64,000 bases of DNA from NCBI GenBank assembly GCA_940337035.1, contig CALNHX010000275.1, forward strand, positions 248,001 through 312,000. Direction: 5' to 3'. The first letter of the stretch is position 1; every line of letters starts with the position of its first letter. Below are positions 21,855-34,282 of the stretch, in pieces. The position numbers and the translations under genes are program-made. The DNA is from Agriotes lineatus (taxonomy: Eukaryota; Arthropoda; Insecta; Coleoptera; Elateridae). Under the pieces are notes generated by a model. It had not been told where the DNA came from and did not search any database. It saw only the letters and a program-made list of their open reading frames with translations.

Positions 21855-23162
21855 GTCGGATCATAATTGTCATTATTGGAGAAATGCAGATTTAGTTTTA
21901 TTTCCAAGCATCGTATAAGTTTGGAAAAAATTGGAATCTGTAGTATTTCTGATGTTGACCAATACATGCGTTCTTCAGGCTTCCTAATAATTCCTTGAAG
22001 TACATATATAGCCAAAAAGATATACATTTCATCTACAATAACCGCAAATCAATGGTTTGACGATATATTTGTCTGTTGGCTGGCATATCTGTTTGTTTCA
22101 GTAACTAATAAATTCAACAAAAAGTCATCGAATAATAGCTAGAAATATGCTAAAATATCCAATTCGCCTGGCAATAAAAATGTGCAATCAGGGTTTTTCG
22201 TAAATGGGCTGGATTTGGTTGACTCAAACTGAGGGGACACCCAACTATTCGCCATAGCTAAAATATCTTTCTCACCTTATTCGGAATGGCTTCTACTTTG
22301 GGAAAAATTTGCGTACACAAAATCTTCCTCTGATTCACTCATATTAGATTACTAGTACAAATGGCAAGTGCTCGCAGAATTCAGTATTATTTTCCTGTTA
22401 TTTACCAGCAAGTTATTTATGGGAACAGAAACGTAAACACTAATTCCACGTGCAACTTCCGCTTATGCAGTAAACTCCGCTGCTGAATACACCATATCGC
22501 ATCATTTTACAAATTTAATAATCATTCTGCAAATTTCAAAACTTCTAGCGACCCCTGGGCATCACTAGCTAAAAGATTTCCAACAAGACGGGCATAAATA
22601 ATTTCATACCATATAATGCGGCCGCCTGAGTCCCACCCGGGCACGTGCAATTTTGCCAGCAACGCCCGAGTGAGAGCCGCGCGTGCGTGCTAAGTGGTTA
22701 CGGACAGCATCATCATGAAGACACTGACGACCAGCATTTACACGTGGTAACACAGCAACACTACCATTGAAGAGAATGCAATCCTAAAAACCTTAATGCT
22801 TAGTCGTCACCGCAAAGGAAATCGCTCACCTTATAATCGAGCTGCTTGTCCTACTCGATTATTAGAAGCTTCGAGAGCCATTAGAATGTCATAATATTCT
22901 CAATTAGGAAAATTTGCAGCCATTTTTCGAAAATAAATACGAGAATATGAACACAAGGCTTCTGTCAATAAATTATTCAAAACAATCATTTGTTTCTCGA
23001 CATCTGACAGTTATTAAGGCTACTTGATTCAACTTTAAATATTGCTGTAGTTACAAAAGTAAGGGTTTTATTGAAAAATGGCAAAAGGAATTTTTTGTTT
23101 AGTTTTTAATGTAGAATAACGTAGTATAGTCCGTATCTGCAAATTTCGTAACACCTTGTATA
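21855..23162. other. Intronic stretch without recognisable genes
   Basis: There is no reading frame of note. A GC-richer patch lies at 22620-22700. Bases 23085-23158 hold an inverted relative of the repeat terminus at 7487 (shared CGTAGTATAGTCCG-type sequence). Confidence 0.5.
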
Positions 23163-23170
23163 GTGTAGGG

Positions 23171-24791
23171 CAGGGGTGGCGAACCAATGGCACACGGCAA
23201 AATAATTTGGGCACGGTTTTAATTAAGCAATTTAGGTACCTCATCGAAACAATTTATTTGTTCGTCTACATTTGAGGTCATAGCAACAAAGTTCATTGTG
23301 AACAAGGCGACCGGTGCCGGAACGGCAACAGACTGCACGACAGAGATAGGTAGATTTTGCATGATTTTCTGACCGAACGGATGGGAGTGAGCTACGGAGT
23401 GAGCTAGCGCGGGCGACGCGGAGGGACGGCGAGAGGGGCGCTGTTACGCTTAGTTTGTAGTTCGCATGCAGTATTTGAAATGGGATCCGGAAGGTTCGTT
23501 TCCCACATTTTGTTCCCCACATTTCGTACCCCACATTTCGTTCCCGGGATATTTCGTCTCCCCACATCTCGTACCCGGAAACTTCGTTCCCGACCGAGTT
23601 CAATTTGTCTCCTAGATTACAGGGTGTTGAAAAACGAGTGCAGCGATCGGAATACAGTTAAAAAATGAAAAGTATTTTAATTAATTTACTTATTATAAGT
23701 AATAGACTTATAAGAACAAAATAAAGTTATTTATTAAAAATGATGGTTTAATCTAAGTCTCTTTCTGGTATTTTGTATAGGGCCATAATATCTAATTCTG
23801 GACAACTTTTCTTAGTAATATTTGCGTATCATGAACAATAAGGATAGTTTACCTGAAAAGAAAATAGCTTTTGCTTAACTGTCAAAGCCGACTTGTTTTT
23901 GAAAAACTGAAAATTTTCTTAAAATTCTCTACAAACCAAGCAGGAATTACAATTCCGATAACATTTGTATGTAAAACTAAAAATAAAATTTTATAATAAA
24001 TAAATTAATTAAAATAGATTTAATTTTTCTAACTGCATTCCGATCGCTGCACTCGTTTTTCAACACCCTGTAATCTAGGAGACAAATTGAGCTCGGTCGG
24101 GAACGAAATTTCTGGGTACGAGATGTGGGGAGACGAAATATCCCGGGAACGAAATGTGGGGAACGAACTTTCCGCAAACCATTTGAAATAACTAGTTGGA
24201 TTTGACTTTAAGCATTTATTTTGTAAGTTCTCCCCTGGATCGTTAGGCAGCCCATTCACATTTATTTTTAAATATTGAATAAATTTTCCCATGAGTAGCT
24301 AGGCAACGCTATTTTCATCTTCTGATAACATTTTTCAGCAAATTACAGCTATGTTGCTATCAATTTAGACCACTCTGCATTCCAATAGTTTTTCTGGTGG
24401 TCCTTTTCCAATTTTTGGGAGATTTTGATAACCTGAGTTGAATTGCGTGTGGTAGTATTTCTCGACCTTTTCCATCCCAGCCTTCGTTGGAAGCAACGAA
24501 AGCCTACTGAACGTTAGGATAATTGTTTATGGTTGCAATCCTTACGTTCACTACGCTCTAGCGGAATTTTGGGGCCTATTTTCGTTGTTTGCACGGCACT
24601 CCAGGCTGTCCGCCACCTCCAGGTTAGTCTTCTTCAGCTCCCGTCGTTTAGCTCGGTTATGTACCTAGGAATATATATTTTTAGCCTATTTCTACCTGGC
24701 ATTATTTGATGGCACGTCATGGCCTTATTAACCATTTCTTTATTTCTTTAGACAAAATGGCACGTAGATCAATAAAGGTTCGCCACTCCTG
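23171..24791. mobile_element. Non-autonomous hAT element with 8-bp target duplication
   Basis: The ends CAGGGGTGGCGAACC (23171) and GGTTCGCCACTCCTG (ending 24791) are inverted, with one mismatch in 15 bp. Direct repeats GTGTAGGG lie at 23163-23170 and 24792-24799. No transposase domain is open. The interior is interrupted by the foldback at about 23478-24184. Confidence 0.92.
23478..24184. mobile_element. Foldback element with ~200-bp arms inside the hAT
   Basis: The arms 23478-23690 and 23995-24184 are inverted repeats of about 90% similarity by eye. They contain short reiterations of CCCACATTTCGTTCCC. The flanks carry TTTGAAA on both sides, a probable 7-bp target duplication. The interior is featureless. 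Confidence 0.75.
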
Positions 24792-25298
24792 GTGTAGGGG
24801 TTTGAAATATCAAACCAATTGCTTATTTTTTCAATAAATTCTCCTGTATCTACAGCTAATTTATATGTATTTGTATGTATATCCAAGAATGGATTGATTG
24901 GCCCTGGCTGGCAATTCGAAGTGAAGTGAAAAAGTGTCTCCCAAATTTAAGTGAAAATCCATGTGAAATAGTGGACATTTAATTAAAATATCAAAGGGAG
25001 TAGGCAAATGAAGTAAGGAGTGTGTGATAACACCAAGCAGAAAAAAGGTGGGATTAAAACTAAGCAGATAAAAGGCTATTAAAGAACAGGCTAACTGATA
25101 AGTGAGTGACATTAAGGTCAAGTTCCTATAAAGTGCAAAGACAGATAAACAATGGACACATTTTAAAAGTATAAACAGAGTGCAGGACCGTATTTAAAAT
25201 TTTTAAAGTAATTTAAAACTTTATTTAAAACACGCTTAAAAATCATAAAGATATTCTAACGTTTACTTCACATTGAGCTATGAATATATACAGCTGAG

Positions 25299-25932
25299 AT
25301 GGCTGGCGAAAGTGCGGAATCTCAAAATATGATGAAACTGATACAAGACATAAATAGTAAACTAGATATAATAGAAGATAGAAAAGATAGATAAATACCA
25401 AGAAGAGATTAATAAACTAAAAGACGTTAATGCAAAATTATTAAACTAGAACAAATTACTGAAACAAGGATTAATAGTGCAAGAAAAAAGGATTAAAAAA
25501 TTAGATCGAGAAATTAGAAAGAATAAAATAGTTATACACGGAGTGGAGGAGCAAAAAGAAGAGAGCGACATGGAAATAAAAGAAAAAATAAGAGTAATTC
25601 TGAGAGATATGGAAATATCCATAAACACTGAGGAGGAGCTAACACAGATCAGAAGATTAGGGAAGGAGTATGAAGGAAGAACAAGACCAATAATGATTGA
25701 AATGAGAAGCTGGAACAAAAAGATCGAGATCTTTAATGAAAGAAAAAAGCGAAGAGGAACAAAAATATACTTCGAGGAAGACTTTTCAAAGGAAATAATC
25801 GAACAACGAAAAGAATTAATCGTATTTATGAAACAATACAGAAAAGAAGGCCACCACGCCATATTAAAATATAACAACTTGATAATTAACGGCCAAAAAT
25901 TTTCACAAGCAATTCGAGAAACAAGGAAGTGA
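25299..25932 (+). pseudogene. LINE B ORF1 (coiled coil and RRM-like)
   Basis: The probable start MAGESAESQN at 25299 is soon interrupted by stops. An open stretch 25477-25932 encodes RKNKIVIHGVEEQ, RRLGKEYEGRTRPIMIE and RGTKIYFEEDFSKEI, matching the RRM-like core of LINE ORF1 proteins. It is degraded in its N-terminal coiled coil. Confidence 0.75.
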
Positions 25933-26094
25933 AGACGATACACATAAATCTGAGGGAAAGATAAAAAAAGGAAGAACCTTGAGTCAGAGATCACCAGAAA
26001 ATGATGGCAGTGAGGAACTACGAGAAAGGATGCTCAAAATAACTAAGACGAGAACAACTCCAAAAAAGTAGAAACCGTAGATAGAAGAAGAATA

Positions 26095-26910
26095 ATGATG
26101 ACGACTGGACCGAAAATGGATACGATTAAGGTGAATGAATTGGAAATAGAGAAATCAAAAATAAATAGCAATAAAAATTTTAAAAAAGTAACAAAAATTA
26201 GAATAGCAACTTGGAACATTAGGACATTACTGCAGGCTGGAAAAACGATCAGGATTATAGAAATAATGGAAAAGTATAGGATTGATATTATCGCATTACA
26301 AGAACTAGGGTGGGCTGATAAAGGCGAAATCAACAAAAAGAACTACACCATCTACTGAAGTGGGAGATAGAAACAAGGGAGAAATGGCACAGGCTTCATT
26401 GTAGCTCAAAAGCAAAAAAGTAACATAATGAAATTTGAGGCGATAAATGACAGAATATCAAAGCTTAGAATGAAGGGAAAATTAGCTAATACTACTTACC
26501 TCTGTGTATATGCACCAACAGAAACAGCGGAGAATGACGATAAAGAGAAATTCTATGAAGATCTACAAAACGAGTGTGAAAAAATACCAAAACATGACAC
26601 GTTGATAATAATGGGGGACATAAACGTCCAGATAGGAAAAGAGGACCATATAACAGTAGCAGGAAAGAATACAATACATACCGAATCCAATAACAATGGA
26701 AACAGAATATGTTACTTAGCAGCAGCAATAAACCTTTAAGTTGTTAGTACAATATTTCCACACCAAGAAAGGCATAAAATAACCTGGAACCACCCGAACC
26801 AAATATCAATAGCCAAATTGACCACATACTTATAAGGAAAGACTTAAAAACGTACAAGATGTTAGATCATATTGAGGAGCTAACGCGGATACAGACCACT
26901 TTTTACTAAT
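26095..26910 (+). pseudogene. LINE B ORF2, APE endonuclease
   Basis: The frames contain KIRIATWNIRTLLQAGKT, IDIIALQELGWADKGE, YLCVYAPTETAEND and LIIMGDINVQIGKED. These are ordered APE endonuclease motifs. Stops at about 26358, 26367 and 26739 make it inactive. Confidence 0.8.
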
Positions 26911-26973
26911 AGCAAGCATTAAAGAAACAAAAAGTTTAGAAAGAGATAAAATCCAGACCAGAAAGTTGAACAA

Positions 26974-28604
26974 ATGGAACACAGAGAAAATAAAAGACCT
27001 AGAAGTGCAAAAAAGATTAGCAGAAGGGATAACACAAAAATTTCAACAGCAGCAAAACAAAGGCTATATTTAGATGGAATTGAAGTCCAATGGTCTAAAA
27101 TAAAAAGGAACATACTAACAACCGCAGAAATATGTGTGGGAAGAGAAAAGAAGGAGAGAAATAAAGAATGGTATGATGAAATATGTAAGGAAGCAATTGA
27201 GAGAAAGAACAAAACATGGAGGAAATGGTTAATTTCAAAAAAGGAAGAGGATAAAGAAGCATATAAGGAGGCAAACACTGTAGCAAGAAATACCTGCAAG
27301 CAGAAGAAAAGAAAATAGTATGAAGATAAATTACAAAGAATGCAAATAGATTACAAAAATAGAAACACTAGACAATTTTACCAACAAATAAAACGAGAAA
27401 AGAAAAGTCTTTATATAAAAACAAAAGGTTTCAAAGACCCAGAAGGAAAAACAAGATATGAAGCTAAAGAAATTCAAAATATACGGAAAAACTACTACAA
27501 ACAATTATTTAGCAAGGAAAATCAAATAAAACGTAAGGGTACCAGAAGACATGAACATAAACCAATCAAAAATTCCTGAACCAGATCTAGAAGAAATAAA
27601 AGAAGTGACAATGAAGATTAAAAATAATAAAGCACCAGGATGTGACGATATTATAATAGAACACATTAAATATGGAGGTGATATACTACATAAAAAAATT
27701 CACGGACTAATATGTAAGATATGGAGAGAGGAAAGCATGCCAGAAGAATGGAGAAAAGGGATTATCTTTACAATCTATAAGAAAGGAGATATCGAAGAAT
27801 GTGCAAATTACAGAGGAATAATGTTACTGAATGTAACGTATAAAGTTCTGTCGAAAATAATTAAAAGCAGATTACAAGAATAGGAGATTATCAGCAAGGA
27901 TTTCGATCTGGAAGATCAACGACAGATGCCATCCACATAATGCAACAAATATTAGAAAAAGCAAATGAATATAACATAACACTTCATATCTTATTTATTG
28001 ACTTTAAGCAAGCCTTCGATAAGGTGATAAGGGAGAGTATTATAGAAGAAATGTTACGCAGAGGAGTACCAAAAAAATTAGTAAACTTAGTAGAAATGAC
28101 TTAGACACAACGGCAGCAGTAAAACTTGGAAATGAAACAACTGGCAGTTTCAAGGTAGAGGAAGGGTTCAGGCAAGGGGATATGTTATCGGCAACATTAT
28201 TCAACTTAGTCCTGGAAAGCGCAGTCAGAAAAGCAGATATAAACGGTACGATAAATAACAAAAATGTACAAATCATTGCTTATGCAGATGATGTGGCGAT
28301 CATAAGTAGAACAAAAAAAGGTCTAGAAGGTGCTTTAGAAAGGTTAGAAGAACAAACATAAAAAATAGGGTTAAAAATCAGTGAACAAAAAGAAAATATT
28401 TAAAGTATAGCAACAGTGTTAATGTAAACAAAGAACCATTAAAAATTAAAAACTATAATTTTGAAACTGTCCAAACATTTAAATACTTAGGTATAACAAT
28501 TTACAATAAAAATAGCAGTGGTAGTGAAAAAACAAAACATAAAATACAAATGGGATACAAAACGTATTACGCAAATAAAAAATTGTTAAACACTAAACAT
28601 TTAA
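26974..28604 (+). pseudogene. LINE B ORF2, reverse transcriptase
   Basis: Segments 26974-27579 (linker), 27551-27883 (NNKAPGCDDIIIEHIK, CANYRGIMLLNVTYKVLSK) and 27884-28604 (TDFKQAFD-type block, EGFRQGDMLSATLF, IIAYADDVAIIS) follow the order of a LINE RT. YADD lies at 28281-28292. Several stops and shifts are present. The frame is cut at 28604 by a TTAA insertion in the codons for KHLSNNAK. Confidence 0.82.
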
Positions 28605-31600
28605 GAGCAGGCTGTCAGAGGAGTGGGAGAGTTTGACGTATTAAATTGCCGTAAGATGGCAGTAATGTTCATTATTAAGAATATTTATTTTTGGCTCTAC
28701 TAGTATGTTGAAATCTGCAGTATGATAGGTGGTTGCCACTACACAATAACAGATGGCACTTTCGCATTGCTTATTTGAAATTGCAACTTGAGAATTACTT
28801 GGGCCTGGACCCACAAGTTTGTTTTGCTGTCTGTGTTTAGTCAAGGATTTCTGCCTGTGCAGCAGTTTCGAACGCAATTTGAAACCAAACGAGCCTTCGG
28901 TGCGTGTGAATAGTGAATAAGTGTTGATTTTATTGGTAGCAGTGATGTTGCGTGGAAATATAAGTAAGTGATTTTTGTGTGTCATTAGTTGCTATAACAT
29001 GATATTGTTAGAATTTTAGATTGGTTTGTATCATCAAATAAAATCACATACACACAAAGATTATTGACAGAAAATATTAGTTATGAAGGGCCCAATAACA
29101 CTGATGACATCACCAGTAATTATGGAAATTCTTTGTAAGTTGCTTAACAGGTATTAACTATTGAATAGAATCTATGTATGATCATTGTTGCAGTTTTAGG
29201 ACTCCAAACCTGAAATCAAGGACATACGAAGCAGGAGTTAAGAAAGTTACAGGAAAAGGAATATGGCGTTATATCATCTCATCATCTTCGGAATATGGCC
29301 AGTAAGAGTACAACCATTGATTAATCAATGGTACAACAAAGCATGATATAAATACAAGGGTATGCTCGAGCGCAGCTTTTCTCAACGACCAATGAGAAAG
29401 CGTGAACCAGGCTACGTCATCAATAGGTGGCAATTTGAAAGTTACGTTTTAAAAGTCTCCCGGAAAAATCGTATTTTGCATTTGTAGTGGGTCAAATTAA
29501 TGGTGAAATGGAGGGAAATCGTACGCAATTGTAATAAATGCTATTTTTCGTGTGAATAATACGCGGTTTTATTGATTCTCGTACATTATAACTCTTTTCC
29601 GTACACAGGAGAAAAACCTTATAGTAATTCTAACGCGATTTAGTTGGACATGCAAGAATCCACACAGGAGAGAAACCGTATAAATGAGGTTAGGGTTATC
29701 GACGTGCAATACGTGCAACCATCGTCCAACATGCCGAAGCCCTCCTGATATACCCGAGACCATGATAATCATGCCCGAGACCGTACGAATGTGACGTCAT
29801 GTGGTTCACGTGCGCAGTGGGTTACCATCTCTCGAGCATACCCTTGTATTTATATCATGCAACAAAGTATGTAAATTAATATTCTACTGTGATTTCTGAT
29901 TTTAGAATTTGGAATGATCCATTAAGAGTGGAATGTGACACTACTCCAAAGCAACCTTGTCCGGTTACTGGAAACACAGTAGTAGAGTTGGGACCAAATT
30001 CAACTAAACTGTGTAGGGCAATTTGGATGAGGTGATAAACTTGAAAAAAAGTAGCATTTGTTTAGAAAAGAAAGGACCGATAATACGTTTGAAAAGGAAT
30101 CATTCATATTATTATCAAGTGAGTATCTATTCAAATAAGGAAATTAAAATGTTATTAAGCTTTTTTTAGGTACAAGGTCAAGAGGAAATTCTAGACCACT
30201 GTGGCTCAGGACGATGACCTCAATCACATTGTATTTACTGTCAATCTTTAAAAATGATGTTTTCAAAGCCTACCTGTTATTTTAATTTCATACAAGAGAC
30301 GCGGTAAAGCATTTTTCATCATTTCAGGGGTGGAGTTTTGTGTATAAGTAATTTGGGTTACATCGGCTTATTTTGAGTTCTATGTGGACAGCAATAACGG
30401 AGTTTTATAAATATTGGTTGCAAAAAAAATTAAAAAGATCATAGACAATTTTATTAATTTCATTTAAGTAATGATAATGAAAATACTCCTCAAATGTTTA
30501 AAAATAAAAAGGGAACGGTTGTTTTATGATAAATTGTGCTCATTTGTAAAGCCAGGTATTTTTAAATTGTTCAATATGTTTATTGTAAACTCAGTGTATT
30601 TTAACTATTTTGTTAACATTGTTTTACACCCTGTTGGTTCTTTTTTGTAAATAAATGAGCAGTTATCTATCTACTTTGTCAATTATTATGTATCTAAATA
30701 AAATACAGTTATATAGGTACAACTTCAATGTCGGTTTGAATTCAGATACTATATCTCTTTGTTTCATATTGCTTGTATGTTTCCGATGAATCAGCGAAGA
30801 AGAATAAATCTGTAATCATAGGTTATATCCCGAGTACTATGAATTTAATCAATTAAAATTATGCAAAGCTGGTTGTTAGGGAAATTTAAGGTTGAGGGAT
30901 TTTATTTTGAATTAATAACTAAAACATTTGCTCAAAAGTAATATTTTGCTAACAATGTAGTTTTGCATAATTTTGATAAGATTGAATTAATTGTATGAGG
31001 GGTACCTATATTTAAAGATTATTTCTTGAATGAGATTAAATTAAATCAAAATAGCATATTTACATTTTATTTTGAATATAGTTTCCTGAGTAAGGAATAG
31101 TAGGTATTAATTATTTTTGGTAAAGTTTGTACAATAGATGAAGCTATTTCAATTTTAGTAAACAATTCATGATTGTCAGGAAGATTCTGGTCTTGTATGT
31201 TCTCCCACAACAATTTCACCTTGAACCCCCAGTTTTTCAATACAGTAGTAATATATTCCATTTATGCAGTCTGGTGCAAAGTATACTTTTTTTCTTCACA
31301 AATGCTGTGAATTGCCTCCATATTGATTTGTTAGTTGTACCTGTATTGACGGGGACACTATTTTTGATTGCTTTGTCGATTAATGAACTACAAAAAATCT
31401 TTACTGGTACTCATTGTGAATGGTGCGACGTTTTGCAATTTTCAGACACGAAATGAATTTGTTTGTATTCGTTTACCATAATAACGCAATACAAGAAGCA
31501 CTGCGATGCTCAGTAATTCTAAAATATTTGTCAATGTAAAAGTCAAAAACATCAGAAAATTAATTTCTACCAAGCAATATTTCAGAAAGTACCTAGTTCT

Positions 31601-32476
31601 GAAAGTCAAACTAGTGAAATACATCATACTCGATGCTACTATCACTTGGAAAGTGTTCTAGGCCAGATATTCCATTATCCTAATCAAAATTACCCTTTTC
31701 AAATTGGCGGGCTTTAATCGCCCCTAAGTTTTAGCAAGGATTTTATTCACTATGTAATGCCATAAACAACAGAAAATCGGACTTTATGATTGGCCAGTTT
31801 AGGTATGAAGGAAATAATCAAGCAAAAAATGTAACAAATTATCAACTAGCTATTAGTAGGTTTAATTTTTTACTTTTTACTATAAGCAGACATCTCCATT
31901 ATGCCGACCCTTTTTTACAGTCCCGAAGGTGTCTGCTTATGAGAGATTTTACTGTATTACATAAAAAAATTCAAATCTTTATTGCAATTATTCCAGTTAT
32001 TAAAAAAGATATGGGAAGTGTAAATTTTTATGCAACCTGTATAGCTATCCATATAATAGCCAGCGCCATCTCAGTGGCAATAGCTGAAACGTTATATGCA
32101 CAAAGGCATGTAGAGGTCATGGAGTTGTAAATAATTTGCCCAAAAATTCCATTTTCTCAATAAAGACTGTATAGATTGATTTCAAATTTTAGGTAATTTA
32201 TGTGGTTAGCCTTCTAGTGGCAATAACAAATTATTATGTTTGTAGGTGATTTTTTTTTTTTAATTTTTATGATTTCAGACGATGAGTTACTGTATTAAAA
32301 CAATCCATTTCGCATTGAAACTTTGTTATTGCCATTATAGGTATTTCTTCATGGCTTTAGTGTTTCCTCCAAACTTAGATATTCATTTAAATTTAAAATA
32401 ATGACATTATTAGAAAGGTCTGCTTTTCGCTTACGGCGCCATCTGTTATTAATCGTGTCTGACGGCCCCCTCTTAA
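28601..32476. mobile_element. 3.9-kb TTAA-flanked element with imperfect terminal repeats
   Basis: TTAA (28601-28604 and 32473-32476) flanks 28605-32472. The ends are GAGCAGGCTGTCAGAGG and, inverted, GAGGGGGCCGTCAGACAC. Removing the block and one TTAA restores the LINE B frame at KHLSNNAK. No transposase was found. The interior contains candidate acceptor sites (for example TTGTTGCAG near 29170, TGATTTTAG near 29900, TTTTTTTAG near 30170) and an AATAAA near 30649, and might include a captured non-coding transcript. It also hosts the MITE at 29342-29859. From 29868 to 32472 no protein is recognisable. Confidence 0.75.
29334..29867. mobile_element. MITE with perfect 29-bp ends and zinc-finger gene debris
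   Basis: The inverted ends begin CATGATATAAATACAAGGG and pair perfectly for 29 bp (29342-29370, 29831-29859). The 8-bp direct repeats CAACAAAG lie at 29334-29341 and 29860-29867, which fits hAT. The interior at 29605-29690 encodes two C2H2 linkers (HTGEKPY and RIHTGEKPYK, in different frames, about 50 nt apart). This is debris of a captured zinc-finger gene. Confidence 0.85.
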
Positions 32477-32647
32477 GCAATAATGCAAAGGTGCAGATAT
32501 ATAAAACATTAATTAGACCAGTAGTAGTGTACACAACAGAAACATGGACGCTGACGAAGAAAGAAGAAGAAGATCTGCGAATTTTTGAAAAAAAGATATT
32601 ACGAAGAATACTGGGACCAATAAAGAATGATCAAAATGAGTACAGAA
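32477..32647 (+). pseudogene. LINE B ORF2 C-terminal segment, part 1
   Basis: The frame reads KVQIYKTLIRPVVVY, TETWTLTKKEEEDLRIFEKK and RRILGPIKNDQNEYR. This is the domain following RT in endonuclease-RT LINEs. It is cut at the EYR codons by the solo LTR. Confidence 0.85.
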
Positions 32648-33380
32648 TGTGGTTACTATTTACCAATTTATTTGATGCGTAACAATTTTTACTGTAGAAT
32701 TTAGTTCAGTAAAATACACACGTTTATGGAAAACAATAACCTTCCTTTATTTTTAATTTAAAGAAATAAACAAATATACACACGTACACATTCGTTAATA
32801 TTACACAAATGCAAATACAAAATACAAATACGTGAGGCGATCGCACTGATCTGGAACGACTGATGTTGAAAACTAGGCTACTCCAGTTTATATAACCACT
32901 GTTTGAATGGAAGGAGCCCCGTCCATTCTTTCGGATACAATAGCACCCTTCGCTCTATTGTGACAGACAAGTTTGGGATGCTACTTCCGATAATAAAACG
33001 ATTCTGGTCATTGCGTGTGCTCTTTTCATACTCCATAATTTATGACCGTATTGTGCCCAGGGTTGGTCATTGCTGTCTGGTTGGAATTTGGGTCACAAGG
33101 ATATTTACGTAGCCCTTCCTTTTACGCTTGTGACATCCGTCGTGCTGTTTTTCGAATTTATACTTTGACGTTTTTGACAAGTTAGTCTGCATTGTTTGAT
33201 GGCGACCCAAATCACATTTGGGTTCTAACACTTTTTGTTCGCATATGTCGCAATGACGTTTAAAAATTTGGAACTGCGCTTAATGTCAAGTTTCAGTTCA
33301 TTTAGAATTTAGTTTCGGTAGATTTATGACCATCCCTTGCACGACAGGCGTTTTTAAGTCAATTACGTTGGTATGCTACA
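32648..33380 (-). mobile_element. Solo LTR of an LTR retrotransposon
   Basis: Read on the minus strand, it begins TGTAGCATACC and ends TAGTAACCACA, the TG...CA form of an LTR. It contains a TATATAAA-type box near 32890-32900 and AATAAAGG near 32740. The flanks AGAA (32644-32647) and AGAC (33381-33384) are a 4-bp target duplication with one change. Excising it rejoins the LINE B codons EYR and PRMNFEL. No internal region, primer site or gag/pol remains, as expected after LTR-LTR recombination. Confidence 0.82.
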
Positions 33381-33384
33381 AGAC

Positions 33385-33795
33385 CAAGGATGAATTTTGA
33401 GCTAGTGAACCAAATGAAAGGAGAAGATATTGTTACTTATATTAAAGGGCAGAGGATAAAATGGCTAGGTCATGTGATGAGAGCTGACAAAAAGAGGGCG
33501 ATAAGAACAGTAACAGATTGGAAACCAACAAAGAACAGAAAAAGAGGAAGACCCATAACGAGATGGCTGGAGAATGTAGAAGAGGACTCAGTCAAGCTTG
33601 GAGTTAAGAATTGGGCATGAATAGGAAAGAATGGATAAAAATAGCAGAAAAGGCCAGGACCAACAGAAAACTGTAGAATAATGAAAACAAGGAGATATGG
33701 GAACCAATCCATCCCAAGAATAAAAAAAAAAGGATTTAGAAAGCTTAATTAAGCAGCCATAACTGCTTGCGGTTACAGTGCTTGATATAATTATA
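33385..33795 (+). pseudogene. LINE B ORF2 C-terminal segment, part 2, and 3' end
   Basis: It continues the interrupted frame with RMNFELVNQMKGEDIV, RIKWLGHVMRADKK and KRGRPITRWLENVEED, the usual C-terminal tail of this LINE group. A 3' untranslated tail of TA repeats follows, directly abutting the target duplication. Confidence 0.85.
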
Positions 33796-34282
33796 TATAT
33801 CCAAGAATGAACAATAAAACTAAACTGCGTACATAATATAAAACACAAGTAGTTTACATAAATTTTCAATCGCAATTGCTTTAACCTTCAATTGTGCTGA
33901 TAGTGTATATATGTGTATTTCTATTGTACTGTTTTTGATTAGGTGGCATACCGCTTGCAGTTGCCATAATGTTAACAGGTACTAAAATTCTGTTTTGGTC
34001 GATTGTCAGTATATATTTTTATGTGAATATAATTATGTTATTACTTAGAATTATATGCGATTTTTTAAGAATAAAATAATTTAAATGTAACGATCGTGAA
34101 AAGAAATCAATTAAAATCTCCCAACTCTACATGTGTAAACACTGCTATACATACATATTGGTACAACAAGAATAGAAAAACAAATTAATATTATCTAATC
34201 TAACATATTTGAATTGTAATAACTCAAATATTTGTGGCATTAGACAAAATGTAGGTATTAATTTACTTCTTATTAATTTCAG

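Larger units (their letters stand above)
24878..33809 (+). mobile_element. APE-type LINE B with 14-bp target duplication, twice interrupted
   Basis: Direct repeats TATATCCAAGAATG at 24878-24891 and 33796-33809 bracket the element. LINE sequence occupies 24892-28604, 32477-32647 and 33385-33795 (about 4.3 kb). The gaps are a TTAA-flanked element and a solo LTR. Coding parts carry many stops. The 3' end is a short TA-rich tail. The same family as LINE A and LINE C is likely from the shared motif order, but they are clearly diverged. Confidence 0.88.
5909..34282 (+). other. 28.4-kb GM130 intron filled with transposons
   Basis: The donor GTAGAT at 5909 and the acceptor TTAATTTCAG at 34273-34282 join phase-0 exons, giving KKDYQ|ELKEQ and a continuous coiled coil. 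The intron contains at least a dozen separable mobile elements, annotated individually. Bases between those entries (for example 6700-7480, 21860-23050 and 33810-34270) show no recognisable genes. Confidence 0.85.

Noticed and set aside
25446..28276. Minus-strand hydrophobic frames resembling membrane proteins
   Set aside because: They are antisense shadows of LINE B coding sequence; the plus-strand motifs are unambiguous.
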